Below are positions 7,450-14,357 of a stretch of 21,880 nucleotides of DNA, in pieces. Position numbers and translations under genes: made by a program. The DNA is taken from positions 1-21,880 of IMG/VR virus record IMGVR_UViG_3300035698_033106. One strand, 5' to 3'. The notes beneath the pieces were generated by a model, which saw only the letters and a list, made by a program, of their open reading frames with translations, searched no databases and was not told where the DNA came from. Each line of letters begins with the position of its first letter. The first letter of the stretch is position 1. Source of the stretch: a virus.

Positions 7450-7589
7450 TCAAGTTGAACTAACTAAATGATGGAGTTTGTGACAGGAGCCACACAACCA
7501 CTTTACGATCAAAGGTTTTGTGTAATCATCATGGTGGCCATATAATTTAACTCTTCTGCCACGTCTTTTCCACATGTCTGGCAGGTCAT
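7450..7589 (-). CDS. Mini HNH-like zinc protein, apparently frameshifted
   Basis: Starting at ATG 7589 the frame reads MTCQTCGK and then goes off. The frame one base back (ATG 7596, stop 7450, 48 aa) carries VKLYGHHDDYTKPLIVKW and LCGSCHKLHH. Adding one A to the AAAA run at about 7566-7569 joins both into a continuous CxxC-GK ... HHDDY-KPL-V-WLC-x-CH protein of about 47 aa, a familiar phage mini-zinc/HNH-like type. So this is either a one-base deletion (natural or sequencing) or a -1 slip on GGA-AAA-G. It sits 24 nt downstream of the 113-aa gene. No good ribosome binding site was seen. Function unknown. Confidence 0.55.
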
Positions 7590-7613
7590 GTTTCATGATA
7601 ACCAAAAACTTGT

Positions 7614-7955
7614 TTATGAATCAAGTTTTAATGGTCGCTTAAACACGGGTAATTCTATTTTATCTACATCTTCACCTCTCACGTAACGAACCACGCCTTT
7701 CTCAATTGCAACCACAACTTGACCATATCCACTACCTATAGCAATGTTGTGAATCTGCCTAATAATCTTAATCACAATATAAGGATCAAGACCAAGTTGA
7801 TCCACCAAATCAGTAAACACCCAAATATCTGGACGCACTAATTTTAATGTTTCCATAAATTGCTGACTATTGTGACTGCTTTCTTGTTCGTACAAAGACT
7901 TTAGTATGTCCTTTGCAAATTCATCTTTATTAGTTGGCTTTATTTTTTTTGCCAT
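7614..7955 (-). CDS. Conserved-looking phage protein between terminase and portal (unknown)
   Basis: A 113-aa protein with a basic N-terminus (AKKIKPTNKDEF), a helical middle and a C-terminal segment IGSGYGQVVVAIEKGVVRYVRGEDV that reads like a small beta domain. It begins one base after the terminase nuclease stop, so it belongs to the packaging transcript. I do not recognise a family. It contains no cysteines or transmembrane stretch. A role in packaging is only suggested by location. Confidence 0.65.
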   Translation of the reverse strand: MAKKIKPTNKDEFAKDILKSLYEQESSHNSQQFMETLKLVRPDIWVFTDLVDQLGLDPYIVIKIIRQIHNIAIGSGYGQVVVAIEKGVVRYVRGEDVDKIELPVFKRPLKLDS

Positions 7956-7956
7956 A

Positions 7957-8640
7957 TTATTTAAACCTCCACCTTTCTCTCTCTCGAGTATAATCCTCCA
8001 TAGTCATCTCATCTCCATAATCGTAAGCAGGCACCAATGAATGAAGTTGGAACGCACCAGCAGTTGCAATAACTAAATCATCATTCTTCCCAGACTCAGC
8101 TTCTGCTCGGCCCACGCGTCCACCTTTTTCCTTTATGACAAAAGAAGACATCTGATCCAAAGTTTCTTTATCATAAATCTTAATAGCTCCCTGTCTCAAG
8201 GCAAGAGCAAGATCGTCAAGCATTTTATTTCGAGTAGCCTGAGTAGTTGTCCATCCAATTTTTGCACTCTCTTGAATCCGAGAATGGTCAAATACCCGCA
8301 TTCGGAACAGATTAGGATAATTCAACTCCTGAAGCACATAAATTGTGGCCTGTCCTGTGTTGCGCTCAACCGCAATGTTGGGCCACATCCCCGTCTTCTT
8401 CTGCACAAACCTGGCAATCTTTTGCAAATCGTGTCCAAACTGAGACGATTCTGTTCTCTTGTTATAGACAAAAGGAAAATCAGCGTATTTCTTACTTATC
8501 AAAGCAGCAGCACAAAAATTCCCACCCTCAGCGGGATCCGCAAAAAGGCAAGTCTGCTCATTTCGCTCCAGTGTTCTGTAAAGACGATACGTTTTGAGCT
8601 TACTTACATCTGGTCTAAACGATTCATGTTGTGTTTTCAT
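7957..8640 (-). CDS. Terminase large subunit, nuclease domain (separate gene)
   Basis: A 227-aa RNase H-fold nuclease half of the DNA-packaging motor. Candidate metal ligands are Asp35 (LFADPAEGG), Glu92 (IAVERNTGQ) and Asp187/188 (SGKNDDLVIA), the usual D-E-D order of TerL nucleases. No ATPase motif is present in this ORF; that part is the upstream gene. Of two in-frame ATGs (8646 and 8640), the second is preferred: GGAGG stands 6 nt before it and its ATGA overlaps the ATPase stop codon, so the two halves are translationally coupled. Together they equal one normal TerL. It should cut concatemeric DNA at the start and end of headful packaging. Confidence 0.85.
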   Translation of the reverse strand: MKTQHESFRPDVSKLKTYRLYRTLERNEQTCLFADPAEGGNFCAAALISKKYADFPFVYNKRTESSQFGHDLQKIARFVQKKTGMWPNIAVERNTGQATIYVLQELNYPNLFRMRVFDHSRIQESAKIGWTTTQATRNKMLDDLALALRQGAIKIYDKETLDQMSSFVIKEKGGRVGRAEAESGKNDDLVIATAGAFQLHSLVPAYDYGDEMTMEDYTRERERWRFK

Positions 8641-9524
8641 CGCCATCCTCCATCTTGAGCTAACTCACCCTGATCGATAGGATCTTTAGCTATTTTCCCA
8701 AACTGATACTGTAGTGATTTCATGTCAAAGAAAGGAGTACCTGAGTGAATAAAGGCCTCTTCTGGAGTTTTTGGATACTCCTGCAAAAACATTTCTTCGG
8801 ACTGAAAACTATTTCTTTTTTCTTCAATCCATTTTTCATCATAGAACTCTTCCCATGAAAAAAATCTAGCTTTGTAGTTCGATTCGTTCTTGACTGCCCG
8901 ATCCCATTCAAGCTGGTAATAATTACCATAACCATTAGCAGTAGATTCTATAAAAATCTTACCTGTACCTTGATAAACCTGCTGGCTAGATCCTTCAATA
9001 ATCTCACTTGCCGTAATAATGTCAGTATCTTGATAAAAAGCTGCCTCTGAAAAAAGAATGTTTTGGGCAGTACCTCCTCGACCTCCAACCTTTGATCCAG
9101 CAGTACCAATATAAAAATATGCCCCATTGCTTGCATTCTCCATTTCATTCTTGCTGTCTGAAGTTAAATATTTTTTAGGATCAAACCCATGCTTCTTGCA
9201 ATAAGAATCTAAATAAAACTTTACCTTTCGAAACAACTTCTGAGTAGCATCTTTCCTGTGAGCTATACAGATACTTACTGAATTGGGGTTTGTTATAAAA
9301 TCAACCGCAAAAAGAGCAAGAACAAAAGAAGAAAAACCCTCTTGTCTCGCTTTAAGAATAATCTCCCTGACTCCTTCCACACTGGGGTAGTCTTTTTTAA
9401 GAAGGTCAAGGTACATCTTTTGAACACGAAACAAGTTAAAAGGGACGACATTGCCATGCCGATCTAAAATATCAAACTCATTCTCAATGAATTCCTGGTA
9501 ATTTACAATCTTTCCTGTTGTCAT
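8637..9524 (-). CDS. Terminase large subunit, ATPase domain (separate gene)
   Basis: A 295-aa ATPase half of TerL. The deviant Walker A is KARQEGFSS (58-66), Walker B is NILFSEAA with Glu160, and the coupling motif is IESTANG (192-198). The protein ends at GELAQDGGWR, just where the linker to the nuclease domain would begin, followed by TGA. The stop overlaps the nuclease start as ATGA. All ATPase motifs are intact, which argues that the protein is functional. The start is ATG at 9524, inside the 3' end of the upstream nuclease-like gene (41-nt overlap). It translocates DNA into the prohead at the portal, as in all tailed phages. Confidence 0.87.
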   Translation of the reverse strand: MTTGKIVNYQEFIENEFDILDRHGNVVPFNLFRVQKMYLDLLKKDYPSVEGVREIILKARQEGFSSFVLALFAVDFITNPNSVSICIAHRKDATQKLFRKVKFYLDSYCKKHGFDPKKYLTSDSKNEMENASNGAYFYIGTAGSKVGGRGGTAQNILFSEAAFYQDTDIITASEIIEGSSQQVYQGTGKIFIESTANGYGNYYQLEWDRAVKNESNYKARFFSWEEFYDEKWIEEKRNSFQSEEMFLQEYPKTPEEAFIHSGTPFFDMKSLQYQFGKIAKDPIDQGELAQDGGWR

Positions 9525-9828
9525 TTTTGATTATGTTTTTGGTCCAGCCTGTTTTCCCTTTCCAATACCAAATTTCTTTTGTGTTTGTTTTCGCACTGAG
9601 GGCAAAATCTCGCACTGCCTCTCTGTGGGCCCTGGGTATACCTGCTTTACCCTTAATTGAAATCCACCTGAGCGGGAAAGCCACTTTGAAAGCAACAAGA
9701 TCGAAAAGCCCAAAAAAATCGACTTGATACCCCCTAGGAACCCTGTAAGGCCTCGTTTTCCAATCAACTTTGTACCCATCAGCTTCTAGCTCCTTTTGGG
9801 CCTTCCTTTCGTATGGACTCCTCGCCAT
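9484..9828 (-). CDS. PD-(D/E)XK-like small nuclease (probable)
   Basis: A 114-aa protein. The order ERKAQKELEADGY (N-terminal helix with Glu), FGLFDLVAF (strand with Asp) and LRWISIKGKAG (strand ending in Lys) resembles the core of small restriction-fold or Holliday-junction-type nucleases; the residue before x-K is Ser rather than Glu or Asp, so the site is imperfect. A C-terminal aromatic IWYWKGKTGW follows. The start at 9828 is chosen over TTG 9831 because AGGAGG lies 6 nt upstream. It overlaps terS by 50 nt and terL by 41 nt, so it is locked into the packaging operon. It may process packaging or recombination intermediates; this is inference. Confidence 0.6.
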   Translation of the reverse strand: MARSPYERKAQKELEADGYKVDWKTRPYRVPRGYQVDFFGLFDLVAFKVAFPLRWISIKGKAGIPRAHREAVRDFALSAKTNTKEIWYWKGKTGWTKNIIKNDNRKDCKLPGIH

Positions 9829-10309
9829 CAATAACCTCCTCTCCTTTTATTGGTTCTTCAAAATATTTTCCAATGATGTCTCTTTCTTGGGAAATAATGT
9901 TCACGATTGCTGGTTTATCAAAATCTTTTCTGTTTACCCCAGTTGCCTCTCTTTCCATTCGCACTCCTTCAGATATAAACTGTCGAGCTTCCTTCGCACT
10001 TTTAGGAATATATTTTCCCTTTTCGATTGCCTCAATACCTAATTTTTGAAGCAACTTACTAAGTTTCAAGTGGCGAGATTTCATCTCCTTGATTGAATAT
10101 TCCGCCTCCTTAATCATCTTTTGTTCGGCAGCTTTCGTTATTTCCACACGCCAAGCACCCCATTTTTCTCTAGTGGCTCGTTTATTTAAAGTCCCTTCTG
10201 GAACTTTGTACTTTTTAGATAATGCTATTTGAGTTAACTGGGGATTAGTGATGTATTCTCTCTTGATTTCTAACCACGGATATTTAGTTATAATTCGCTT
10301 TTTTTTCAT
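9779..10309 (-). CDS. Terminase small subunit
   Basis: A 176-aa DNA-recognition subunit of the terminase. An N-terminal helix-turn-helix is visible (LTQIALSKKYKVPEGTLNKR, then REKWGAWR), as in many TerS proteins. A long helical central part (residues 55-125) suits the oligomerisation domain, and the acidic/basic C-terminal tail suits TerL contact. It lies immediately upstream of the terL region and is coupled to the ParB-like gene by an ATGA overlap (10306-10309). It should bind the packaging start site and load TerL. Confidence 0.78.
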   Translation of the reverse strand: MKKKRIITKYPWLEIKREYITNPQLTQIALSKKYKVPEGTLNKRATREKWGAWRVEITKAAEQKMIKEAEYSIKEMKSRHLKLSKLLQKLGIEAIEKGKYIPKSAKEARQFISEGVRMEREATGVNRKDFDKPAIVNIISQERDIIGKYFEEPIKGEEVIDGEESIRKEGPKGARS

Positions 10310-10818
10310 TGTTCAAACTCATGTCCACATGAGGGGCAGGTTGTAAGTTTCAAATCTTTTGGGGTAAGTTGAGAATCATCATCTGAAAGACCAATAGACT
10401 CCAAAACTTCATTCAAATCAATATCTTTCCCGACATCAATTTTATAATCATCTAAAACAATCTCATCATCATCCAACTCCATAACTAATTCTGCTAATTG
10501 TTCCTCTACATATTTCCCTATTTGATCGTTATCAGCCAAAGCATACTCAAGTTTTTCTGCATCGGTCCTTGGCTCAACAACTGAAACCCAAGCAGAATCC
10601 ATCCCAAGCGAACGGAGTGCTTCTAACCGTGAATTTCCGCCAATTACTTCTCCTTCTGAAGTTATAACAAGTGGTTTGAATTGGCCTAGTTTCTCAATTT
10701 GTTTTTTAAGCCGTTTGAAGTCATTTCGAAGAACAATCTTGGGATTTTTATCCCATCCAAACAAATCACTCGTACGAGCGAACAACTTGTTGTCCTTGAC
10801 AGTCAAATCTACTTTCAT
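10306..10818 (-). CDS. ParB/sulfiredoxin-fold domain protein
   Basis: A 170-aa protein with the ParB N-terminal-like nucleotide-binding fold: NPKIVLRNDFKRLKKQIEKLGQ, then FKPLVITSEGEVIGGNSRLEALRSLG, in which GGNSR (60-64) is the usual ParB box variant. The middle is acidic (ELDDDEIVLDDY). The C-terminus ends in a single Cys pair (CPSCGHEF, Cys161 and Cys164) that may bind zinc as a half-site or after dimerisation. Phage copies of this family often stand directly before terS, as here, and some act as DNases or CTP-dependent clamps. Whether this one helps packaging or partition cannot be told from sequence. Confidence 0.78.
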   Translation of the reverse strand: MKVDLTVKDNKLFARTSDLFGWDKNPKIVLRNDFKRLKKQIEKLGQFKPLVITSEGEVIGGNSRLEALRSLGMDSAWVSVVEPRTDAEKLEYALADNDQIGKYVEEQLAELVMELDDDEIVLDDYKIDVGKDIDLNEVLESIGLSDDDSQLTPKDLKLTTCPSCGHEFEQ

Positions 10819-10835
10819 GTTTGTTTATTTTCATT

Positions 10836-12443
10836 TCACTTGCTTTTCCCTATTAACTCGTCTTTTGGCGCTATTAACGCCTCGGTAGTAAGAATGGTTC
10901 CTGCCACAGAAGCCGCATTCCGCAGTGCTGCGCGAACCACCTTGGTGGGATCTATAACCCCCATCTTAATTAAAGAACCATACTTATTTGCAACCACGTC
11001 ATACCCATAATCACCATCAGATTTCTCAACTTTATTTAGCACCTCTTTGGAAACAGCTGCATTCTCATAAAGCTTTACAATTGGTCTACGTAAAGCGCGA
11101 TATAAAATATCTGCCCCTGCTCCCTCCTCTTCGTTCAGGTTTTCCCCGTAATCAGTTAATACATCTCTCACTCTTAAAAGAGAGACACCCCCACCTGGTA
11201 AGATTCCTTCTTCTATGGCAGCCTTCGTAGAATTGATAGCATCGATCACTCTTTCTTTTTTGTCGTGAATTTCAGTTTCAGTAGCAGCTCCTACATTAAT
11301 AATTGCAGCGCTTCCTGCCAAACGAGCAATCCTTTCCTCGAGACGTTCTTTCTCAAAATCACTTTCTTCTTCTTTAATCGTTTTTTCTATCTGGGCGACC
11401 CTAACTGAAACAGCTTCTTTTTCGCCTCTGCCCCCAATTATCTTTGTAGTTTCTTTTCCTGACATAACCTTATCTGCTCGACCAAACATTTCAGCCTTAA
11501 TATCTGTTGCAAAGTTGAAACCCTGGGAAGGATTAATAACCTTGCCTCCTGTTAATACCGCAATATCTTCCATCAAAGCTACTGCTTTCTCTCCAAATCC
11601 AGGTGATTCTATTGCTAGACCAGAAATCAACCCCTTCTCGTGGTTAGCCAACAGAGTTCCCAAGGCTTCATAGTCAACTCTATCCGCAATAACCACTACG
11701 CTAAAGTGTTTACCCTGCTCTATTTCCCCTATTGCATTCAAGATTGGCATGATGTGCTGACTACTGGAAATTCTGTCAGCAACTAAAACAATGTAAGAAT
11801 TTTCCACCTCAGCCAACAATCTCTCTTCGTTTGTTACAAAACCTTGAGACAAATACCCTCGATCAAACTCCATTCCTTCTTTGTAGTCAACAGTAGTAGA
11901 AAACCCTCGGCCCTGCTCAGCTGTTATTACCCCCTTTTCCCCAACTTTCTCTAACGCTGTAGCGATAAGAGCTCCCACCTCTTCGTCTGCAGAAGAAAGA
12001 GTTCCAATCTGAGCAATCATTCCATTGTCTTCTACCTCCTGAGACATCTTAGTTAGCTCTTCTAAGACAACCTCAGCCGCCTTGTTGAGACCTTTCTGGA
12101 TCATCATGGGATTAATCCCCTCTTCAATTTTTCTATTGCCCTCATTGACTAAGGCTTGAGTAATAAGAATTGAGGTTGTAGTACCATCTCCTACTACTTC
12201 ATTGGTCTGTACAGCAGCATCTCGAGCCAATTGAATGCCCATATCCACAAATGGATCAGAATGGCTCACTTCTTTAGCCACAGAAACACCATCATGGACC
12301 ACCTTAGGGGTATTCCACTTTCTACCTAGGCCGACATTGCGGCCTTTTGGACCCAGAGTAGTGTTTACAGCCTGAGCCAATAAATTTACACCCTTAATTA
12401 AGGCCTCCCGTGATTCGGGAGAGAAACTAATTTGTTTTCCCAT
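10836..12443 (-). CDS. groEL: GroEL chaperonin, phage-encoded
   Basis: A 535-aa full-length Hsp60. All hallmark segments are present: TLGPKGRNV (29-37), HDGVSVAKEV (50-59), VGDGTTT (84-90), EGMEFDRGYLSQGFVTN in the apical part, INVGAATETE, ERVIDAINSTKAAIEEG with the ATPase Asp equivalent, and GGGVSLLR. The Gly-Gly-Met tail of many bacterial GroELs is absent; it ends DELIGKSK. No deletions or stops were seen, so it should be active. The start at 12443 overlaps groES by 17 nt. It lies between groES and the ParB/terminase genes, all on one strand, so it is a phage gene rather than host flank. It should fold virion or replication proteins in the host cytoplasm. Confidence 0.95.
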   Translation of the reverse strand: MGKQISFSPESREALIKGVNLLAQAVNTTLGPKGRNVGLGRKWNTPKVVHDGVSVAKEVSHSDPFVDMGIQLARDAAVQTNEVVGDGTTTSILITQALVNEGNRKIEEGINPMMIQKGLNKAAEVVLEELTKMSQEVEDNGMIAQIGTLSSADEEVGALIATALEKVGEKGVITAEQGRGFSTTVDYKEGMEFDRGYLSQGFVTNEERLLAEVENSYIVLVADRISSSQHIMPILNAIGEIEQGKHFSVVVIADRVDYEALGTLLANHEKGLISGLAIESPGFGEKAVALMEDIAVLTGGKVINPSQGFNFATDIKAEMFGRADKVMSGKETTKIIGGRGEKEAVSVRVAQIEKTIKEEESDFEKERLEERIARLAGSAAIINVGAATETEIHDKKERVIDAINSTKAAIEEGILPGGGVSLLRVRDVLTDYGENLNEEEGAGADILYRALRRPIVKLYENAAVSKEVLNKVEKSDGDYGYDVVANKYGSLIKMGVIDPTKVVRAALRNAASVAGTILTTEALIAPKDELIGKSK

Positions 12444-12699
12444 TATCTAAATAAGCCAAAAGTGCCCCTACGTCTATCAAAGCGTAGCTTACCCCCTCCA
12501 AAGAAAAGACATCCCCCTCTGAAGAACGATAAACAACATTGACTCCTTTTTTTAATTCAGAAGAGATTACCTCTTTCCCCAAAGCTACAATTTCTCCCAC
12601 GACGGTGCTTTTATTCCCTCCTCTTGGTTCGTAAAATTTACCAGTATTTATTTCCACTGGCTTCAATACAACTTGGTGGGAGAGGGGGTTTAGTTTCAT
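12427..12699 (-). CDS. groES: GroES co-chaperonin, divergent
   Basis: A 90-aa Hsp10-like protein. The N-terminal strand LNPLSHQVVLKPVE matches the usual GroES opening (PLxDRVxVK), followed by STVVGEIVALG and a C-terminal SYALIDVGALLAYLD comparable to the ESDILAIVE end. The mobile loop (about 17-30, INTGKFYEPRGGNK) is shortened and lacks the usual IVL-type hydrophobic tripeptide; KFYEP may replace it. The start at 12699 overlaps the stop of the 133-aa gene as ATGA. Adjacent groEL makes the assignment secure despite the divergence. The loop change suggests co-adaptation with the phage GroEL rather than the host one. Confidence 0.87.
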   Translation of the reverse strand: MKLNPLSHQVVLKPVEINTGKFYEPRGGNKSTVVGEIVALGKEVISSELKKGVNVVYRSSEGDVFSLEGVSYALIDVGALLAYLDNGKTN

Positions 12700-13097
12700 T
12701 TTTTACGAATAGGCAATTTACTAAGATCTGTTTCTTCTGTAACAATTGGAGCATCTGTTGGAACCTGAGAAACAATTGGCATTACCGCGGAGTCTGTTAG
12801 TCTTACTACAGCATACTTTTTATCCCCATCGACGATGTCGAAACGTCCGTACATATCGGCTCGTGTTAACACCTGTCGAAGTGGAGTTTCTTCTACTCCT
12901 AAAACCTCTTCTTTCCGTACTGCTTTGGTTACTGGATCCTCCCAGATGTAAGTAGTCGTTCCGAGAAGGAGTTTTTCCAGCAAACCACGAGAAAAGTCTT
13001 TTGGAACTTCTTCCAGTTTAACTGGTTGCGGATCGGTAGTGGATGTTCCAACAAGTTTCCAATCGCGCCTTTTGGAGAAATTAGGCAGTATTCTCAT
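12696..13097 (-). CDS. Unknown protein opening the chaperonin-packaging transcript
   Basis: A 133-aa mostly hydrophilic protein with beta-like segments (DWKLVGTSTTDPQPVKLEEV, DPVTKAVRKEEVLG, RFDIVDGDKKYAVVRLTDSAV). No cysteines, no membrane segment and no family recognised. It is coupled to groES by ATGA. The start ATG at 13097 lies 5 nt after a candidate -10 box, implying a leaderless mRNA. As first gene of the operon it might be a client, a regulator or a virion protein; the sequence does not say. Confidence 0.6.
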   Translation of the reverse strand: MRILPNFSKRRDWKLVGTSTTDPQPVKLEEVPKDFSRGLLEKLLLGTTTYIWEDPVTKAVRKEEVLGVEETPLRQVLTRADMYGRFDIVDGDKKYAVVRLTDSAVMPIVSQVPTDAPIVTEETDLSKLPIRKK

Positions 13098-13102
13098 AAG
13101 TA

Positions 13103-13131
13103 TTAATATGAGGTTAACACATTTTTTTCAA
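13103..13131 (-). promoter_or_regulatory. Candidate sigma70 promoter for the chaperonin-packaging operon
   Basis: Minus strand: TTGAAA (13126-13131), a 17-bp spacer, TATTAA (13103-13108). Predicted transcription start falls at about the ATG of the 133-aa gene (13097), so the mRNA would be leaderless. A second -35-like TTGACT stands 10 bp upstream but lacks a matching -10. Confidence 0.5.
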
Positions 13132-13136
13132 AATAG

Positions 13137-13598
13137 TCAAGCCGCCTTCTTCCTTCGAAGATAATTTCGATTGTTGACCACTATCTTTTTTTTACGAGCT
13201 GTGTATTGGCATTCTTTCGAACAATACTTATGAAAGGCAAAGCCACAGACCATAACATAGTAATATTTACATTCTTCACACGTCCTCACTCTGGTTTGTA
13301 TTTCTTTACCTATTTTTTTATATTTCTTCTGAGCTTGCATCTGCCTAACCTCTTCAACCAACTTAAGTTTCTGTGCAATCTTGTGTACACGTTGACGGGA
13401 AATGGCCAACCGACGAGCTGTTTCAGAATAAGAAATACCTTGAAACAAAAAACTAGCGATTTCTTCGTTACGCTCGGTTACTATTTTCTTTTTACCCTTA
13501 TAACGATGTCCACAGCGGGGGCAAAGATTTTTAGCTAAAGCTGCTCCTGCATTACATTCTGGACATCTTCGTTGTTTAGGTTTGGCATATGCGTACAT
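13137..13598 (-). CDS. Zinc ribbon / HTH / zinc-finger regulator
   Basis: A 153-aa probable DNA-binding protein. The N-terminal zinc ribbon uses Cys12, 15, 26 and 29 (RCPECN ... LCPRCG). A helix-turn-helix follows (about 45-75, ISYSETARRLAISRQRVHKIA). A second zinc module uses Cys107, 110, 126 and 130 (TCEECK ... YCSKEC), ending in a basic tail. The same three-part layout is found in the divergent neighbour at 13815-14357, although the sequences differ. Lying between the metabolic and late operons and just upstream of the late promoter, it is a good candidate for a late activator or repressor; that is inference. Its own promoter is unclear (ATGACA-N18-CAAAAT upstream is weak). Confidence 0.72.
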   Translation of the reverse strand: MYAYAKPKQRRCPECNAGAALAKNLCPRCGHRYKGKKKIVTERNEEIASFLFQGISYSETARRLAISRQRVHKIAQKLKLVEEVRQMQAQKKYKKIGKEIQTRVRTCEECKYYYVMVCGFAFHKYCSKECQYTARKKKIVVNNRNYLRRKKAA

Positions 13599-13814
13599 GG
13601 TATTTTGACAATTAAACTATATTAGTGTCATTATAAATTGCCCTGTTGATAAATGTTTCTTGAATGCCAAATTATAGGGAGAACTAGACGATTCTACTAC
13701 AACAAAACTGCGTTCACCTGCCTTGCTTCAGAGCAAGAAACACAAGTCGACAGGGTTTCTCCTTATAACATCACTTGACAAAAGAACATGTTTTGGTTAT
13801 TATAGGAACAAGCT
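13599..13814. promoter_or_regulatory. Divergent control region between the two zinc/HTH genes
   Basis: A 216-bp AT-rich gap without an ORF of its own. It contains a strong plus-strand promoter at its right end, a perfect 6-bp hairpin CTTGCT-TCAG-AGCAAG (13722-13737), and a near-match inverted pair CCCTGTTGA / TCGACAGGG (about 110 bp apart, 8 of 9). These repeats could be operator sites for the flanking HTH proteins. No tRNA was seen. Confidence 0.5.
13775..13803 (+). promoter_or_regulatory. Near-consensus sigma70 promoter, probably leaderless
   Basis: TTGACA (13775-13780), a 17-bp spacer, TATTAT (13798-13803). The ATG of the downstream gene begins 12 nt after the -10 box, so the predicted start point leaves a leader of only about 5 nt and no Shine-Dalgarno. 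One of the clearest promoters in the window. Confidence 0.75.
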
Positions 13815-14357
13815 ATGCAAGGTGTTTGTCGCATCTGTGGCGAAGAGACCTCCACCAAAAGGACTAAACGCTGCTACAGATGTTATCGTAAACAACTCTG
13901 GGTTAAACGAAGTCTACGGGATAAAAAAGTAATCTCTGATATTATGCAGGGAAATCTTTCTGCGGCCATTGCAGCTCGAAAACACAACATCTCTAGAGAA
14001 ATGGTTAGACTTATCCTCCAAGATAATGGTATTGATTATGCTCAACTTCTATATAAACGACGTCAAGCCAAAAAACGAGTTAACGAAAACATAGAAACCA
14101 AAGCTAAAATGCGCAAATGTGAGTGGTGTGAAAAAGACTTTATAGTGAACCAAAAGGGCGCCAGAGTAAAATACTGCTCTACTAATTGTTATGAAACCCG
14201 CTATAAAAAACTTCAAAGATTAAGAGTTAAAGCCTACTATAAAACTCCAAAAGGAAAAATGGCCCTTAAAAAATACAAACAGAAAAACAAAATTAAAATC
14301 AAAAAATACCTAGAATCGTGGCATAAGCAAAATATTACATCAAGCCCACAGGACTAA
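13815..14357 (+). CDS. Zinc ribbon / HTH / zinc-finger regulator, divergent relative
   Basis: A 180-aa probable DNA-binding protein. N-terminal zinc module Cys5, 8, 20 and 23 (VCRICGE ... RCYRCY); helix-turn-helix at about 44-68 (NLSAAIAARKHNISREMVRLIL); second zinc module Cys102, 105, 121 and 125 (KCEWCEKDF ... YCSTNC); then a very Lys-rich tail (residues 130-170) likely to contact nucleic acid. It has the same architecture as the gene at 13137-13598 on the other strand, suggesting old duplication. Its 3' end overlaps the convergent HNH gene by 18 nt. The strong promoter and lone plus-strand orientation in this stretch suggest early expression and a regulatory role, unproven. Confidence 0.72.
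   Translation: MQGVCRICGEETSTKRTKRCYRCYRKQLWVKRSLRDKKVISDIMQGNLSAAIAARKHNISREMVRLILQDNGIDYAQLLYKRRQAKKRVNENIETKAKMRKCEWCEKDFIVNQKGARVKYCSTNCYETRYKKLQRLRVKAYYKTPKGKMALKKYKQKNKIKIKKYLESWHKQNITSSPQD

Noticed and set aside
8637-8646. Sequencing frameshift as the cause of the split terminase
   Set aside because: An ATGA overlap and a well-spaced GGAGG before the second ATG make a designed start more likely, though reads should be checked.
10836-12699. Host chromosomal groESL at a prophage border
   Set aside because: The genes are flanked on both sides by same-strand phage-type genes with overlapping starts, so no border is visible here.
13601-13640. Plus-strand TTGACA at 13605 as a promoter
   Set aside because: The nearest -10-like TATAAA is 21 bp away and no gene follows in that direction before the clear promoter at 13775.
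13599-13814. tRNA or small RNA gene in the divergent region
   Set aside because: Only a 6-bp hairpin is seen; no cloverleaf or T-arm could be built.
13723-13932. Plus-strand 69-aa ORF
   Set aside because: It overlaps the strong promoter and the start of the zinc/HTH gene in another frame.
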